Shown: positions 25,907 to 34,078 of the stretch, in pieces
Layout of the letters: the number at the start of each line of letters is the position of its first letter
Position numbering within the stretch: the stretch's first letter is position 1
Source: Burkholderiaceae bacterium
GTDB taxonomy: Bacteria > Pseudomonadota > Gammaproteobacteria > Burkholderiales > Burkholderiaceae_E
Assembly (NCBI GenBank): GCA_021166725.1
Contig: JAJPES010000079.1
Coordinates: 1-64,000 of the forward strand
Reading direction: 5' to 3'
DNA length: 64,000 bases
The notes under the pieces: generated by a model
Seen by the model: the letters and a program-made list of their open reading frames with translations, nothing else
The model's database searches: none
Told to the model about the DNA's origin: nothing
Program-made: the position numbers and the translations under genes

Positions 25907-26764
25907 TCAGGCGCGCTTCTGCTTCACGTGCGACTCGAGCTCGACGAAGCTCGGGCGCTCGGTGGAGAACAGCACCTTGCGCCCGAACTCCACCGCGATC
26001 GTCGGCGCGTAGCCCTGCATGCTCGCCAGCAGCGTCACCTTCACGCACTGCAGCTCCTTCGTCGTCTCGTCGGCCTTCTGCTCGAGCAGCGTCGACAACG
26101 GCGCAACAAAACCGTAGGCGAGCAGGATGCCGAGGAAGGTGCCGACCAGCGCGTGCGCGATCATCTGGCCGAGTTCGGACGGCGGGCGCCCCACCGAGCC
26201 CATCGTGTGCACGACGCCCATCACCGCCGCGACGATACCGAAGGCGGGCAGCCCGTCGGCCACTTTCTGGATCGCGTGCGACGGCACCATCGCCTCGTGG
26301 TGGTGCGTCTCGATCTCGTTGTCCATCAGGTTCTCGAGCTCGAAGGTGTTCAGGTTGCCCGAGACCATCATGCGCAGGTAGTCGGTGACGAACTCGACGA
26401 CCTCGTGCTCGGCGGCGATCGCCGGATAGCGCCGGAAGATCGCGCTGTCCTGCGGCGCGTCGACGTCGGCCTCGATCGCCATCAGCCCTTCCTTGCGCGC
26501 CTTCTGCAGCAGGTCGTAGAGCAGCGCCATCAGCTCCATGTAGCGCGCCTTCGTGTACTTCGAGCCTTTCAGCAACCCGGGCAGCGCGCGGAAAACGGCC
26601 TTCAGCACCTTGACGTTGTTCGAGACGACGAACGAGCCGAAGGCGGCGCCGGCGATGATCAGCAGTTCGAGCGGCTGGAAGAGCGCGCCCATGTGGCCGC
26701 CGGCCAGCGCGTATCCCCCCAGGACCGAGCCGATGACGACGAGATAACCGAAGAGAACGAGCAT
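25907..26764 (-). CDS. motA: Motor stator protein MotA
   Basis: MotA forms the proton channel with MotB and turns the rotor. The 285-residue protein starts LVLFGYLVVIGSVLGGYALA (first membrane segment) and has the conserved AVMGVVHTMGSVGRPPSELG in the third/fourth segment. The ATG at 26764 gives this standard N-terminus; a GTG at 26803 would add 13 residues with no better ribosome site. A sigma-28-like promoter lies at 26824-26850. Confidence 0.94.
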   Translation of the reverse strand: MLVLFGYLVVIGSVLGGYALAGGHMGALFQPLELLIIAGAAFGSFVVSNNVKVLKAVFRALPGLLKGSKYTKARYMELMALLYDLLQKARKEGLMAIEADVDAPQDSAIFRRYPAIAAEHEVVEFVTDYLRMMVSGNLNTFELENLMDNEIETHHHEAMVPSHAIQKVADGLPAFGIVAAVMGVVHTMGSVGRPPSELGQMIAHALVGTFLGILLAYGFVAPLSTLLEQKADETTKELQCVKVTLLASMQGYAPTIAVEFGRKVLFSTERPSFVELESHVKQKRA

Positions 26765-26823
26765 GCGCGGCGCGTACCGGAAGGCAGGGACGTCGGCGTA
26801 CACCGACGGAGGCTACCTTTGCG

Positions 26824-26850
26824 TTTTCGGACTCGCGGCCGGGTTCTTGA
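26824..26850 (-). promoter_or_regulatory. Predicted sigma-28 promoter of motAB
   Basis: On the minus strand TCAAGAAC (26850-26843), 11 bp, then TCCGAAAA (26831-26824), seven of eight matches to the -10 form GCCGAAAA. It lies 60 bp before the motA ATG. If used, the alternative GTG start at 26803 would still be in the transcript. motAB is a FliA-dependent class III operon in many species. Confidence 0.65.
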
Positions 26851-26931
26851 ATCAGGACCTGGGTCGACGGCGCTGGCCGCCGTAATCAAGGCGGGAGCGC
26901 ACAGCACCTTGCGGCTGCTTGCGAGGGACAA

Positions 26932-27002
26932 CGCTGCATAACGCAGCATTTTGAGCCGTACACATCGTTCCCGACCGAGAAGCGCTGCATTTCGCAGCGC
27001 TT
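26932..27002. repeat. Two related palindromes in the flhC-motA gap
   Basis: GCTGCATAACGCAGC (26933-26947) and the larger AAGCGCTGCATTTCGCAGCGCTT (26980-27002) share 13 of 15 core bases. The second has a perfect 9-bp stem and would form a stable hairpin after flhC. No T run follows on the minus strand. The rest of the 300-bp gap 26765-27064 holds only the motA promoter; no gene is visible. Confidence 0.6.
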
Positions 27003-27064
27003 CGCAGTCCGAGCGATGGCCTCGGTTGCGTTCCGGGGCGCGTGTCGGTGCACGCTCAGCTGTG

Positions 27065-27637
27065 TCAGTGGATAGTTCCGCTGCGCCGCCCCTTCCCCGC
27101 GCGCGCCGGCGGCGCGCACAGCCCGCAGACGTAGTTGCGCTCGATCTCGTGCGGGTGCGTGACGAACTGCCCGCCGCAACGGCTGCATTTCGTCGTGCCG
27201 AGCAGGCCCGCGTCAACGAAGCGCACGAGGCGCCAGGCGCGCGTGACCGACAGCAGCGGCTCGACGCCGAGCGATTCGATCTCCGCCGCGTAGAGCCGGT
27301 ACGCCTTGACGATCGCCTCGACGTCGTCGAGCGGGCTCGTCTTCAGCAGGTAGCCGTACAGGTTGTAGAACAGCGACGCGTGGATGTTCGGCTGCCACGC
27401 GACGAACCAGTCGGTGGAGAACGGCAGCTGGCCTTTCGACGGCGAGCGACCCGCGACTTCCTTGTACAGGCGCAGCAGCCGTTCGTAGGGCAGCTCGGTC
27501 TCGGCCTGCAGCATCTGCAGCCGCGCGCCCAGTTCGATCATCTCGATCGCGCGCGCGACCTGGCGGTTGTCCTCGAGAAGGCTGCGGCGCGCAGCACCCG
27601 TCGCCTCTCGTGTAGCCACGCCCGCCGGCGCGCTCAC
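27065..27637 (-). CDS. flhC: Flagellar master regulator subunit FlhC
   Basis: FlhC with FlhD forms the FlhD4C2 activator of class II flagellar genes. The 190-residue protein has the family core (ARAIEMIELGARLQMLQAET, then ETELPYERLLRLYKEVAG) and the zinc-binding cysteines Cys151, Cys154, Cys171 and Cys174 (KCSRCGGQF and YVCGLC). The start is GTG at 27637, overlapping the flhD stop (GTGA). Candidate FlhDC boxes in this window are at 12847, 24770, 34112, 40850 and 50537. Confidence 0.96.
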   Translation of the reverse strand: MSAPAGVATREATGAARRSLLEDNRQVARAIEMIELGARLQMLQAETELPYERLLRLYKEVAGRSPSKGQLPFSTDWFVAWQPNIHASLFYNLYGYLLKTSPLDDVEAIVKAYRLYAAEIESLGVEPLLSVTRAWRLVRFVDAGLLGTTKCSRCGGQFVTHPHEIERNYVCGLCAPPARAGKGRRSGTIH

Positions 27638-27969
27638 GGTTGTGCCTCGGCGTAGTTGCCCGCCATCAGGATCGACGCGTGCAGGCGACGCGCGCTGCCC
27701 TCGTCGCGCTCGGTGGCGCGGCCGTGGTCGGCGAGCAGCGACCAGACGAGTTCGTCGTCGAAGCGCATCCGGCACATCAGCTGGTTGCCCGAGGCGATGC
27801 GCAGCAGCTGGCTCGGCGTGAGCGCATCGAGCAGGTCGGCCACTTCCTCGGACACGCCGAGGCGGTAGAGCGCCTGTGCACGGTCCTCCCGGATCAGACG
27901 CTGCGCGAGGATCAGGTACGAGAGATTCGTTTCGCGAATCTCCGACATCCAGCGTTGTTCGTTGTTCAT
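27634..27969 (-). CDS. flhD: Flagellar master regulator subunit FlhD
   Basis: The 111-residue product has the FlhD core (IRETNLSYLILAQRLIREDR and ALYRLGVSEEVADLL) and the usual length. It dimerises and binds FlhC to form the master activator. The ATG at 27969 is preceded by a purine-rich GGGGTTGCGGA. A sigma-28-like element lies about 78 bp upstream, suggesting feedback from FliA onto the master operon. Confidence 0.95.
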   Translation of the reverse strand: MNNEQRWMSEIRETNLSYLILAQRLIREDRAQALYRLGVSEEVADLLDALTPSQLLRIASGNQLMCRMRFDDELVWSLLADHGRATERDEGSARRLHASILMAGNYAEAQP

Positions 27970-28046
27970 TCCGCAACCCCTGTCTTCTTCGTCGGCGGCC
28001 GGCGGCGCCGGCGCGTGGTCTTCGTTCGGATTCGACCGTGGCGCCA

Positions 28047-28073
28047 GTGTCGGCTGCGGGCGGGGGTTCTTGA
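28047..28073 (-). promoter_or_regulatory. Sigma-28-like promoter upstream of flhDC
   Basis: On the minus strand TCAAGAAC (28073-28066), 11 bp, GCCGACAC (28054-28047). The -35 half is identical in eight bases to that of motA, and the -10 keeps GCCGA with a substituted end. FlhDC is usually transcribed by sigma-70, so this would be an autoregulatory input. No other promoter was recognised in the 720-bp upstream region. Confidence 0.5.
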
Positions 28074-28673
28074 ATCGGAAAAGGGAGGCAGCGGGGGGCG
28101 GAAGAAATCTGGGACGGATAGGAAGAAGTCCTACGCGCGGGTGGCGAAAGCAGATTTCGTGGCGGCGCCGAGGGATTGATCACCGGAGCGCCGTTGCGCA
28201 GATGGGTGCAGCAAGGAAAAGGTGGAGCAGCAGCGCCTCTGCTGTTCGCAGCGTGAGCAGCAGCGCGCGAACGATTGCAGTGCCTCGGCGCTTCCGCATC
28301 GACTTTCGCCGCTGCGTCCTTGTCGAGACGGCCGCGCTCGCTTCCGGGTCAATCGGGTGAAGCGCTCGCACGTGCGATCAACCTGACGGGCACGCACGTT
28401 ACGATGGGTACTAGAGCGGCGAACGACGTCGGCTTCGTGCTCGAGGATGAAAGGCACGCGGTGCAATACACCGAATCCTTCGCAATGCACTGCATCGACC
28501 CTTCGCCTTAACTGCAGGACACGGCGGCGTATGGCTTCGACTGCAGCACGCGAAACGACAATGGCGGACAATTGCGGTCCGGTTCGCCGGTAGTGCCTCG
28601 AAGGCCGTTCCGGTAGCCACAACCCCGCAAACTCAGGAGTCGGTCTTCGACGGTTCGAAGACCTCCCTCATTG
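28074..28673. other. Non-coding region upstream of flhDC
   Basis: About 600 bp between flhDC and the transposon remnant. Open frames here are short, on both strands, and lack recognisable domains. A GCAGCAG-rich stretch near 28220-28270 can fold on itself. The region probably holds the long regulatory leader typical of flhDC, but I recognise no binding site with confidence. Confidence 0.5.
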
Positions 28674-29149
28674 GTAGTGTCCGGGGTTATATGTGGCGAT
28701 CGAGACCCTGCTCGGGCAGGACCGAGACCTCTTCAAGCAGCTGCTGCGAGAGTCGATCTAGGAGGTGCCGGAAGCCGAGATGACCGAGGTTATCGGCGCC
28801 GGTACTGGAGAGCGTTGCTCGGATCGATCCGGCTATCGAGCCGGCTACTACAGAGAAGTGATCATTCGGATTGGCATGCTGGCTACGAGCGGCGCGACCC
28901 GAAGGAGGCGCAGACCGACCTCTCGGCGTGGCTCAAGCGCTGGGAGCGGCGTCATCCGAAGCTCACCGACTGGGCCGAGGAGAACATCGGTCAGACGCTG
29001 GCCTTCTACCCTTCTGCCTGCGGCTCATGCGGGCGCTCTGCGCCGAGATTCAAGAAACCTGGCTGCAGGAGATGAAGCTCGCCGCCTCTAACGAGCCCAG
29101 TCTCGTGGCGCTGCCTGTCTATTTGCGCAACTTGACGGACACAACCCCT
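28674..29149 (+). mobile_element. Degenerate IS256/Mutator-type insertion sequence
   Basis: The remnant is defined by the transposase pseudogene inside it and by short terminal matches: GTGTCCG near 28678 and its complement CGGACAC near 29137, followed by CAACTTGACGG-like sequence typical of this family's ends. Large internal deletions reduce it to under 480 bp, against more than 1.2 kb for an intact copy. It lies between the flhDC leader and the fliC promoter. Confidence 0.7.
28693..29106 (+). pseudogene. Broken IS256-family (Mutator) transposase
   Basis: Frame 1 from 28693 reads VAIETLLGQDRDLFKQLLRE, an in-frame TAG at 28759, then AEMTEVIGAGTGERCSDRSG and YRAGYYREVIIRIG, which matches the N-terminus of IS256-type transposases. 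After about 28878 the frame changes and the sequence jumps to KEAQTDLSAWLKRWERRHPK and WAEENIGQTLAFY from the C-terminal part. A second deletion joins CLRLMRALCAEIQETWLQEM. The catalytic core is missing, so it cannot transpose. Confidence 0.82.
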
Positions 29150-29283
29150 CATTTTGCAGCGCGGCTCGTTGTCCGCCAACTCGATTCACTTCTGAATTCT
29201 TCGGGTTTCCGCCGCGCCGATCGGGAAGAGGCACCCGGTCGATAGGAAAAAATCGTATCCGTCTGTAAGCGGGCGTCGGATGC

Positions 29284-29310
29284 TAAAGCGGAAGGGGGCT
29301 TCGCCGATAA
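29284..29310 (+). promoter_or_regulatory. Sigma-28 promoter of fliC
   Basis: TAAAGCGG (29284-29291), an 11-bp spacer and a perfect GCCGATAA (29303-29310) give the best FliA promoter in the window. It lies 90 bp before the fliC ATG. The rest of 29107-29400 contains the end of the transposon remnant and the leader only. Confidence 0.9.
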
Positions 29311-29400
29311 CCCAGGGACCGGGGGCACTTCCCCGTTGTCCGGCGAGGCCGAAACCCCGCCGAATTCAACGAAACTCAGGACAAGTCAGGAGTTCGGCAC

Positions 29401-30252
29401 ATGGCAGCTATCAATACCAACATGATCTCGCTGAACGCTCAGCGAAACCTCGGGGTGACTCAGAGTTCGCTGGCGCTTTCGATTCAACGTCTGTCTTCGG
29501 GCCTGCGCGTGAACAGCGCAAAGGACGACGCGGCAGGACTGGCAATCGCCGAGCGCATGAACACGCAAGTGCGCGGAATGAACGTCGCGATCCGGAATGC
29601 GAACGACGGGATCTCGCTGGCGCAGACCGCTGAGGGCGCGCTCGGGAAAATCGGCGACTCCTTGCAGCGCATGCGCGAACTCGCCGTCCAAGCTCGCAAC
29701 TCGACGAACACGCAAGCAGACAAGGTTTCGCTTCAGGAAGAGTTTGCTCAATTGCAGGCGGAAGTGTTGCGGGTTGCCGGCGGCACGACGTTCAACGGGA
29801 AAGCCATGATCGGCGCAGACGCCGGCGCGATGACCTTCCAGGTCGGAGCTAACACCACCAGTAATGACGAGATTTCGGTCACTACGGTCAACATGGTGAC
29901 CAATGCGGACGTTGCCGCTGTCACGGCCAACACGGCAAAAATCGGCGATGCGACGACAGACCCGAGTGCTAACGATATCAAGACAGTCATTGACAACCTG
30001 GACAAAGCACTCGGCACCGTCAACAGCCAGCGGGCAAACTACGGCGCAGTGCAAAACCGCTTCGAGGCCGTGATCGGAAGTCTGCAGGTGGCAGTCGAAA
30101 ACCAGTCCGCCGCCCGCGGCCGCATCATGGACACCGACTTCGCGGCCGAAACCGCGAACCTGTCGCGTGCCCAGGTCCTCCAGCAGGCCGGCATGGCGAT
30201 GCTCTCGCAAGCCAACGCGGTGCCGCAGAACGTCCTGTCGCTGCTGCGCTGA
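29401..30252 (+). CDS. fliC: Flagellin FliC, minimal-length
   Basis: FliC polymerises into the filament. The 283-residue protein has the conserved D0/D1 N-terminus (MAAINTNMISLNAQRNLGVT and LSSGLRVNSAKDDAAGLAI) and C-terminus (RIMDTDFAAETANLSRAQVL, ending NVLSLLR). The middle is only about 80 residues, so the surface domains D2/D3 seem to be missing. AGTCAGGAG precedes the ATG. It is the only flagellin gene in the window; base use is visibly less GC-rich than in neighbouring genes. Confidence 0.96.
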   Translation: MAAINTNMISLNAQRNLGVTQSSLALSIQRLSSGLRVNSAKDDAAGLAIAERMNTQVRGMNVAIRNANDGISLAQTAEGALGKIGDSLQRMRELAVQARNSTNTQADKVSLQEEFAQLQAEVLRVAGGTTFNGKAMIGADAGAMTFQVGANTTSNDEISVTTVNMVTNADVAAVTANTAKIGDATTDPSANDIKTVIDNLDKALGTVNSQRANYGAVQNRFEAVIGSLQVAVENQSAARGRIMDTDFAAETANLSRAQVLQQAGMAMLSQANAVPQNVLSLLR

Positions 30253-30318
30253 GCGGCAAGCGGGGCGATCGGTCGATGACGAGTCGCCCGCGCGCCCCGC
30301 ACGTTCGAATGGGCCAAG

Positions 30319-30349
30319 ACGGCCGGCGCCGAAAAGCGCCGGCCGTTTT
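30319..30349 (+). terminator. Rho-independent terminator after fliC
   Basis: An 11-bp perfect GC stem (ACGGCCGGCGC and its complement) with a short loop is followed by TTTT. It lies 66 bp after the fliC stop and isolates this highly expressed gene from fliD. Confidence 0.9.
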
Positions 30350-30455
30350 CCGTTGATCGGCCCTTCGCCGCCGCTCGCCGCCGGTACAGTCGCCTGACCA
30401 AACGGGCACTCGCCCCTTCACAACCGCCCGCCTCGCCTTACGCCCGGAGTTACTC

Positions 30456-31871
30456 ATGGCCACCATCAGCGGCACCTCGAATCTCGACGTCGCCGGCATA
30501 GTCTCCCAGCTGATGCAAATCGAGCGTCGTCCGATGCAGGCCATCGAGAGCAAGTTGTCTGGTATCCAGACGCAACTCTCGGCGTGGGGCAAGATGCAGT
30601 CCGCGCTCTCCACCTTGCAGGATGCCGCGCGCAAGCTCGGCCGCAACGAAACCTGGAAGGCGGCCACAGCCACGAGCAGCGACGAGAGCTTCGTGAAGGC
30701 CACCGCCGGCAGCGGCGCCATCACGGGTTCGTACTCGATCGAAGTGCTGGCGCTCGCGAGCCGCCAGACCCTGGCGAGCGGGTCGTACGCATCGACCGAC
30801 ACCGTCGTCGGCGGCGGCACGATGAGTATCCAGCTCGGCACATTGAGTACCGACGGAAGCACGTTCACGGCGGATGCCGAACGTGCGAAAGTGGACATCA
30901 CGATCGCCGACGGCGCCACGCTCGCGCAGGTGCGCGACGCGATCAACGCCGCCGACGCCGGCGTAACCGCCTCGCTGGTCGCCGACGGCACCGGCCAACG
31001 CCTGATGCTGCGCAGCGCGGATACCGGGGCCGCGCAGGCGTTTTCCGTGGCCAGCGCCAACGCCGGCACCGATCCTGCAAGCCAACTCTCCGCGCTGTCC
31101 TTCGATCCCGTGACGGGAAGCGGAATGCAGCGCACCCAGAGCGCGAGCGACGCCTCGGTGAAGGTCAACGGCCTGACCGTCGCCGCCGCGGGCAATCGCC
31201 TGGACGGCGTCATCGAGAACGTCACGCTCGAGCTGAGGCGCGAGACGACCACGCCGATCGACATCGGCGTGACGAGTGACGCGAAAGCGCTGCGCGAGTC
31301 GCTCGACGGCTTCGTGAAGGCCTACAACGACCTGAACAAGCTGATCGCCGACCAGACGCGCTACGACCCCGCGACGAAATCCGCCGGGCCGCTGCAAGGC
31401 AACCAGAGCGCCGTGCGCGTGCAACAGCGCATGCGCGAGATGCTGCGCACGACGGTAGGCGACGGTTCGTTCAACAGCCTGAATGCGATCGGGCTCGAAC
31501 TGCAGCGCGACGGGTCGTTGTCGGTGAACGAGTCGAAGATGACGAAGGCACTGGCCTCTCCCGACAAGCTCCAAAACTTCTTTGCCGCCGTCGGTGCGAC
31601 GCCGGACGAGGGCGGCTTCTCGGGGCGGCTCTCGGCGAGCATCGGCGCGCTGCTCGACCCGGAAGGCACGCTCCCGGCGGTGACCGACTCGTTGAACAGC
31701 CAACGGCGCAGCGCCGAACAGCAGCAGGAGCGCCTCGAAGCGCGCCTCGACGCCATCCAGAAACGCCTGATGCGCCAGTACACCGCGCTCGATGCGAACC
31801 TCTCGCGCATCAGCGGTTCGTTCGCCGGCGTCGAAGGCCTGCTGAACAACATGAATCAGCAGCAGAAGTGA
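30456..31871 (+). CDS. fliD: Filament cap protein FliD
   Basis: FliD caps the filament tip and folds flagellin into place. The 471-residue protein has the N-terminal HAP2 domain (SNLDVAGIVSQLMQIERRPM near 8) and the C-terminal coiled region (LDAIQKRLMRQYTALDANLS) with the usual ending. Length is normal. No sigma-28 motif is obvious in the 100 bp upstream; it lies beyond the fliC terminator, so its promoter is unidentified. Confidence 0.95.
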   Translation: MATISGTSNLDVAGIVSQLMQIERRPMQAIESKLSGIQTQLSAWGKMQSALSTLQDAARKLGRNETWKAATATSSDESFVKATAGSGAITGSYSIEVLALASRQTLASGSYASTDTVVGGGTMSIQLGTLSTDGSTFTADAERAKVDITIADGATLAQVRDAINAADAGVTASLVADGTGQRLMLRSADTGAAQAFSVASANAGTDPASQLSALSFDPVTGSGMQRTQSASDASVKVNGLTVAAAGNRLDGVIENVTLELRRETTTPIDIGVTSDAKALRESLDGFVKAYNDLNKLIADQTRYDPATKSAGPLQGNQSAVRVQQRMREMLRTTVGDGSFNSLNAIGLELQRDGSLSVNESKMTKALASPDKLQNFFAAVGATPDEGGFSGRLSASIGALLDPEGTLPAVTDSLNSQRRSAEQQQERLEARLDAIQKRLMRQYTALDANLSRISGSFAGVEGLLNNMNQQQK

Positions 31872-31914
31872 AACGAATGCCCACGGCGAGCATCGATCGA
31901 CGATCGTCCTCGCA

Positions 31915-31941
31915 TCAAGCCAGGCGACGAACGGCCGATAA
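31915..31941 (+). promoter_or_regulatory. Predicted sigma-28 promoter of fliST
   Basis: TCAAGCCA (31915-31922), 11 bp and a perfect GCCGATAA (31934-31941). It lies 34 bp before the fliS ATG and 44 bp after the fliD stop. Confidence 0.7.
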
Positions 31942-31975
31942 CGAGGACATCGGTTCACACGAAGGACGCCACCCG

Positions 31976-32437
31976 ATGTTCGCCCCGCACCGCAATAACG
32001 CTGGCTCGTATCGCAACCTCGACCTGGAAACCTCGGTGGCGCAGGCCGATCCGCACAAGCTCATCGAAATGCTCTTCGACGGCGCTGCCGGCGCGATCGC
32101 ACAGGCGCGCAACGCGCTACGCGAAGGTCGCATCCCGGCCAAGGGCGAGGCCACCGGGCGCGCCGTCCGCATCCTCGACGAAGGCCTCAAGGCCTCGCTC
32201 GATCCGCGCGGCGGCGAGCTCGCGGCGAACCTGAAGTCGCTCTACGAATACATGACGCACCGCCTGCTCGAAGCGAACCTGGCGAACGACGACGCGAAGT
32301 ACGCAGAAGTCGGCGGCATGCTCGATCAGCTGCGCGACGCCTGGAAGCGCATCGCCTCGCAGGTGCGCGGCTCCGCTGCCGGCGCGGCGGCTGCGCCCGT
32401 TGCCACTGCGCGCGGCGCGGCGCCTGTTCCGGCGTGA
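31976..32437 (+). CDS. fliS: Flagellin export chaperone FliS
   Basis: FliS binds flagellin C-termini before export. The 153-residue protein has the family motif YRNLDLETSVAQADPHKLIE followed by MLFDGAAGAIAQA. It carries an Ala/Pro-rich C-terminal extension of about 25 residues beyond the usual fold. The ATG at 31976 was chosen because it starts at the conserved N-terminus and follows the sigma-28 promoter; an upstream ATG-free extension overlaps fliD. Confidence 0.93.
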   Translation: MFAPHRNNAGSYRNLDLETSVAQADPHKLIEMLFDGAAGAIAQARNALREGRIPAKGEATGRAVRILDEGLKASLDPRGGELAANLKSLYEYMTHRLLEANLANDDAKYAEVGGMLDQLRDAWKRIASQVRGSAAGAAAAPVATARGAAPVPA

Positions 32438-32805
32438 ACGACCGCCGCCGCATGCGCGCACGCCGCCGCGCTCCACGCAAGCCGGCTGCGCTTAGCTCGC
32501 TGCCGGTCATCGACCGCTACCGCGAGATCGAATCGGTCGCACTCGAGATGCTCGAGGCGGGCCGCGCGGGCGACTGGGCACGCGTGGGCGATCTCGGCTC
32601 GACGATCCGCACGCTCGCCGACGGTGTCGCGCGTGCAGGCGGCCCCGACACGCTCGACGCCCAGCAGCGCCGCGAGCGCCTGAGGATCCTCGCGCGGCTG
32701 GTGGCGGTCGACGCCGACCTGCGCCGGCTCTCCGACCCGGCCAGCGCATGGCTCGATTCGATGTTCGGCCCCGCCCGGCACGACGCGCACAACCGCCCGC
32801 TCTGA
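32434..32805 (+). CDS. fliT: FliT-like chaperone
   Basis: The 123-residue protein follows fliS with a GTGA overlap, the normal place of FliT, which chaperones FliD and in enterics inhibits FlhDC. Residues 25-105 are helical (YREIESVALEMLEAGRAGDW near 29). Conservation of FliT is low, so the name rests on position, size and helicity. The first 20 residues are unusually basic (RRRMRARRRAPRKP); the true start might be downstream, but no better ribosome site is visible. Confidence 0.75.
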   Translation: MNDRRRMRARRRAPRKPAALSSLPVIDRYREIESVALEMLEAGRAGDWARVGDLGSTIRTLADGVARAGGPDTLDAQQRRERLRILARLVAVDADLRRLSDPASAWLDSMFGPARHDAHNRPL

Positions 32806-32876
32806 TCCGCGCGTCGGGCGCAGCGCTTGACAGCGCTGCGGCGAGCGGAAATGATCCGGCGCTTGCCGAGCCGCAG

Positions 32877-33659
32877 ATGCCGCACGAAGCCCCCTCGCCG
32901 ATCGGTCCGGACGCGCCCTACGCGCTGGACCCGCAATTCCGCATCGAAGGCGCCTTCGCCGTTCGCGCGGTGCTGCGCGAGCTGATGACGCGGCGTACGC
33001 TCGTCACGATCTACCCCGAAAACCGTATCGACGATGCGCTCGTCACGCGCATCGTTCATGTCGACACCGACGGAATCGAGTTCGATGCCTCGGGACAGGC
33101 GCGCAGCGCACAGGCGCTGCGCGCGGCGCGCTTCGCAACCGGCGTTTCGTTTCCGGAGAACGTCAAGACTCAGTTCCGGCTCGAACCGCTCACGCTGGAG
33201 GAAGGGTCGGTGCCGCTTGCCACCGGCAACCCGGCGCCGGGGGCGGACTGGACGACGCTGCACGCACCGGTTCCCGCCGAGGTCTACCGGCTGCAGCGAC
33301 GCGACGCGTTCCGCGTGCGTCCGCCCGTCGAGGACGACGCACATTGCGTGCAGCGCCTCGGCGTGGGACGCGAACTGCGCCACCCGCTGATCGATCTCAG
33401 CGCGGGCGGCCTGTCGATCCGGATGCCTGCGGAGGAGCCGGTGCCCTCGCGCGGACGCATCTGGCGCCACAGCCGCATCGAGGCCGCCGGGACACTCGTG
33501 ATTCCATGCGAGCTCGTCGTGCGTGGCGTCTACGAGGATCCGGCGCTCGAAGGCGCACGGCGCGTCGCCTTCGCGTTCCACGCGATGCCGAGCGAGGTGC
33601 TGCGGCGCGTGCAGATGTATGTGATCGACATCGAGAAGCGGCTGCGGTTCGAGGAGTGA
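32877..33659 (+). CDS. ycgR: YcgR-type flagellar brake protein (PilZ domain)
   Basis: YcgR binds c-di-GMP and slows the motor through FliG/MotA. The 260-residue protein has an N-terminal YcgR domain (residues about 15-115) and a C-terminal PilZ domain with both ligand motifs: QRRDAFR (RxxxR) near residue 140 and DLSAGGLS (D/NxSxxG) near 175. The ATG at 32877 gives a normal length; a longer frame overlaps fliT. Its placement beside fliST and fliE supports a motility role. Confidence 0.9.
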   Translation: MPHEAPSPIGPDAPYALDPQFRIEGAFAVRAVLRELMTRRTLVTIYPENRIDDALVTRIVHVDTDGIEFDASGQARSAQALRAARFATGVSFPENVKTQFRLEPLTLEEGSVPLATGNPAPGADWTTLHAPVPAEVYRLQRRDAFRVRPPVEDDAHCVQRLGVGRELRHPLIDLSAGGLSIRMPAEEPVPSRGRIWRHSRIEAAGTLVIPCELVVRGVYEDPALEGARRVAFAFHAMPSEVLRRVQMYVIDIEKRLRFEE

Positions 33660-33696
33660 AAGGCCCGGGCCGAAGGCCGATCGAAACCGGATACGC

Positions 33697-34047
33697 TCAC
33701 ACCGGCATGTTCATGATGTCCGTATACGCCGCCACCAGCCGGTTGCGCACCGTCAGCGCCGCCTGGAACGCGACCTGCGACTTCTGCATCGCCATCATCG
33801 TGCGCTCGAGGCTCGCACCCTCGTCCCCCATCAGGAACTGGCGCTGCAGCGTCGCGCTGTCCTCCTGCAGCTTGCTCACTCCCTGAAGCGCATCCTTCAA
33901 CGCTCCCGAGAACGAGCCCGACTCCTCGCCGCCAACGGCACCCGAGGAGCCCACTGCCGACCCACCCGCGCCGGCACTGCCCACGCCGGCCGAGCCCGAG
34001 GTCGCACTCGCAAGCAGGTTATGGAAAGCGGGAAAGCGTACGTCCAT
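33697..34047 (-). CDS. fliE: Hook-basal body complex protein FliE
   Basis: FliE links the MS-ring to the rod. The 116-residue product has the conserved C-terminus (QVAFQAALTVRNRLVAAYTD). A glycine/serine-rich insert lies in the first half. It is divergent from fliF; the shared region contains an FlhDC-type box with -10 elements in both directions. Confidence 0.93.
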   Translation of the reverse strand: MDVRFPAFHNLLASATSGSAGVGSAGAGGSAVGSSGAVGGEESGSFSGALKDALQGVSKLQEDSATLQRQFLMGDEGASLERTMMAMQKSQVAFQAALTVRNRLVAAYTDIMNMPV

Positions 34048-34078
34048 CGTCGTCCAACTCCCTCGGCAGCGACGAACG

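Noticed and set aside
30331-30341. GCCGAAAA as a sigma-28 -10 before fliD
   Set aside because: It lies in the loop of the fliC terminator and no TCAAG or TAAAG is at the right spacing.
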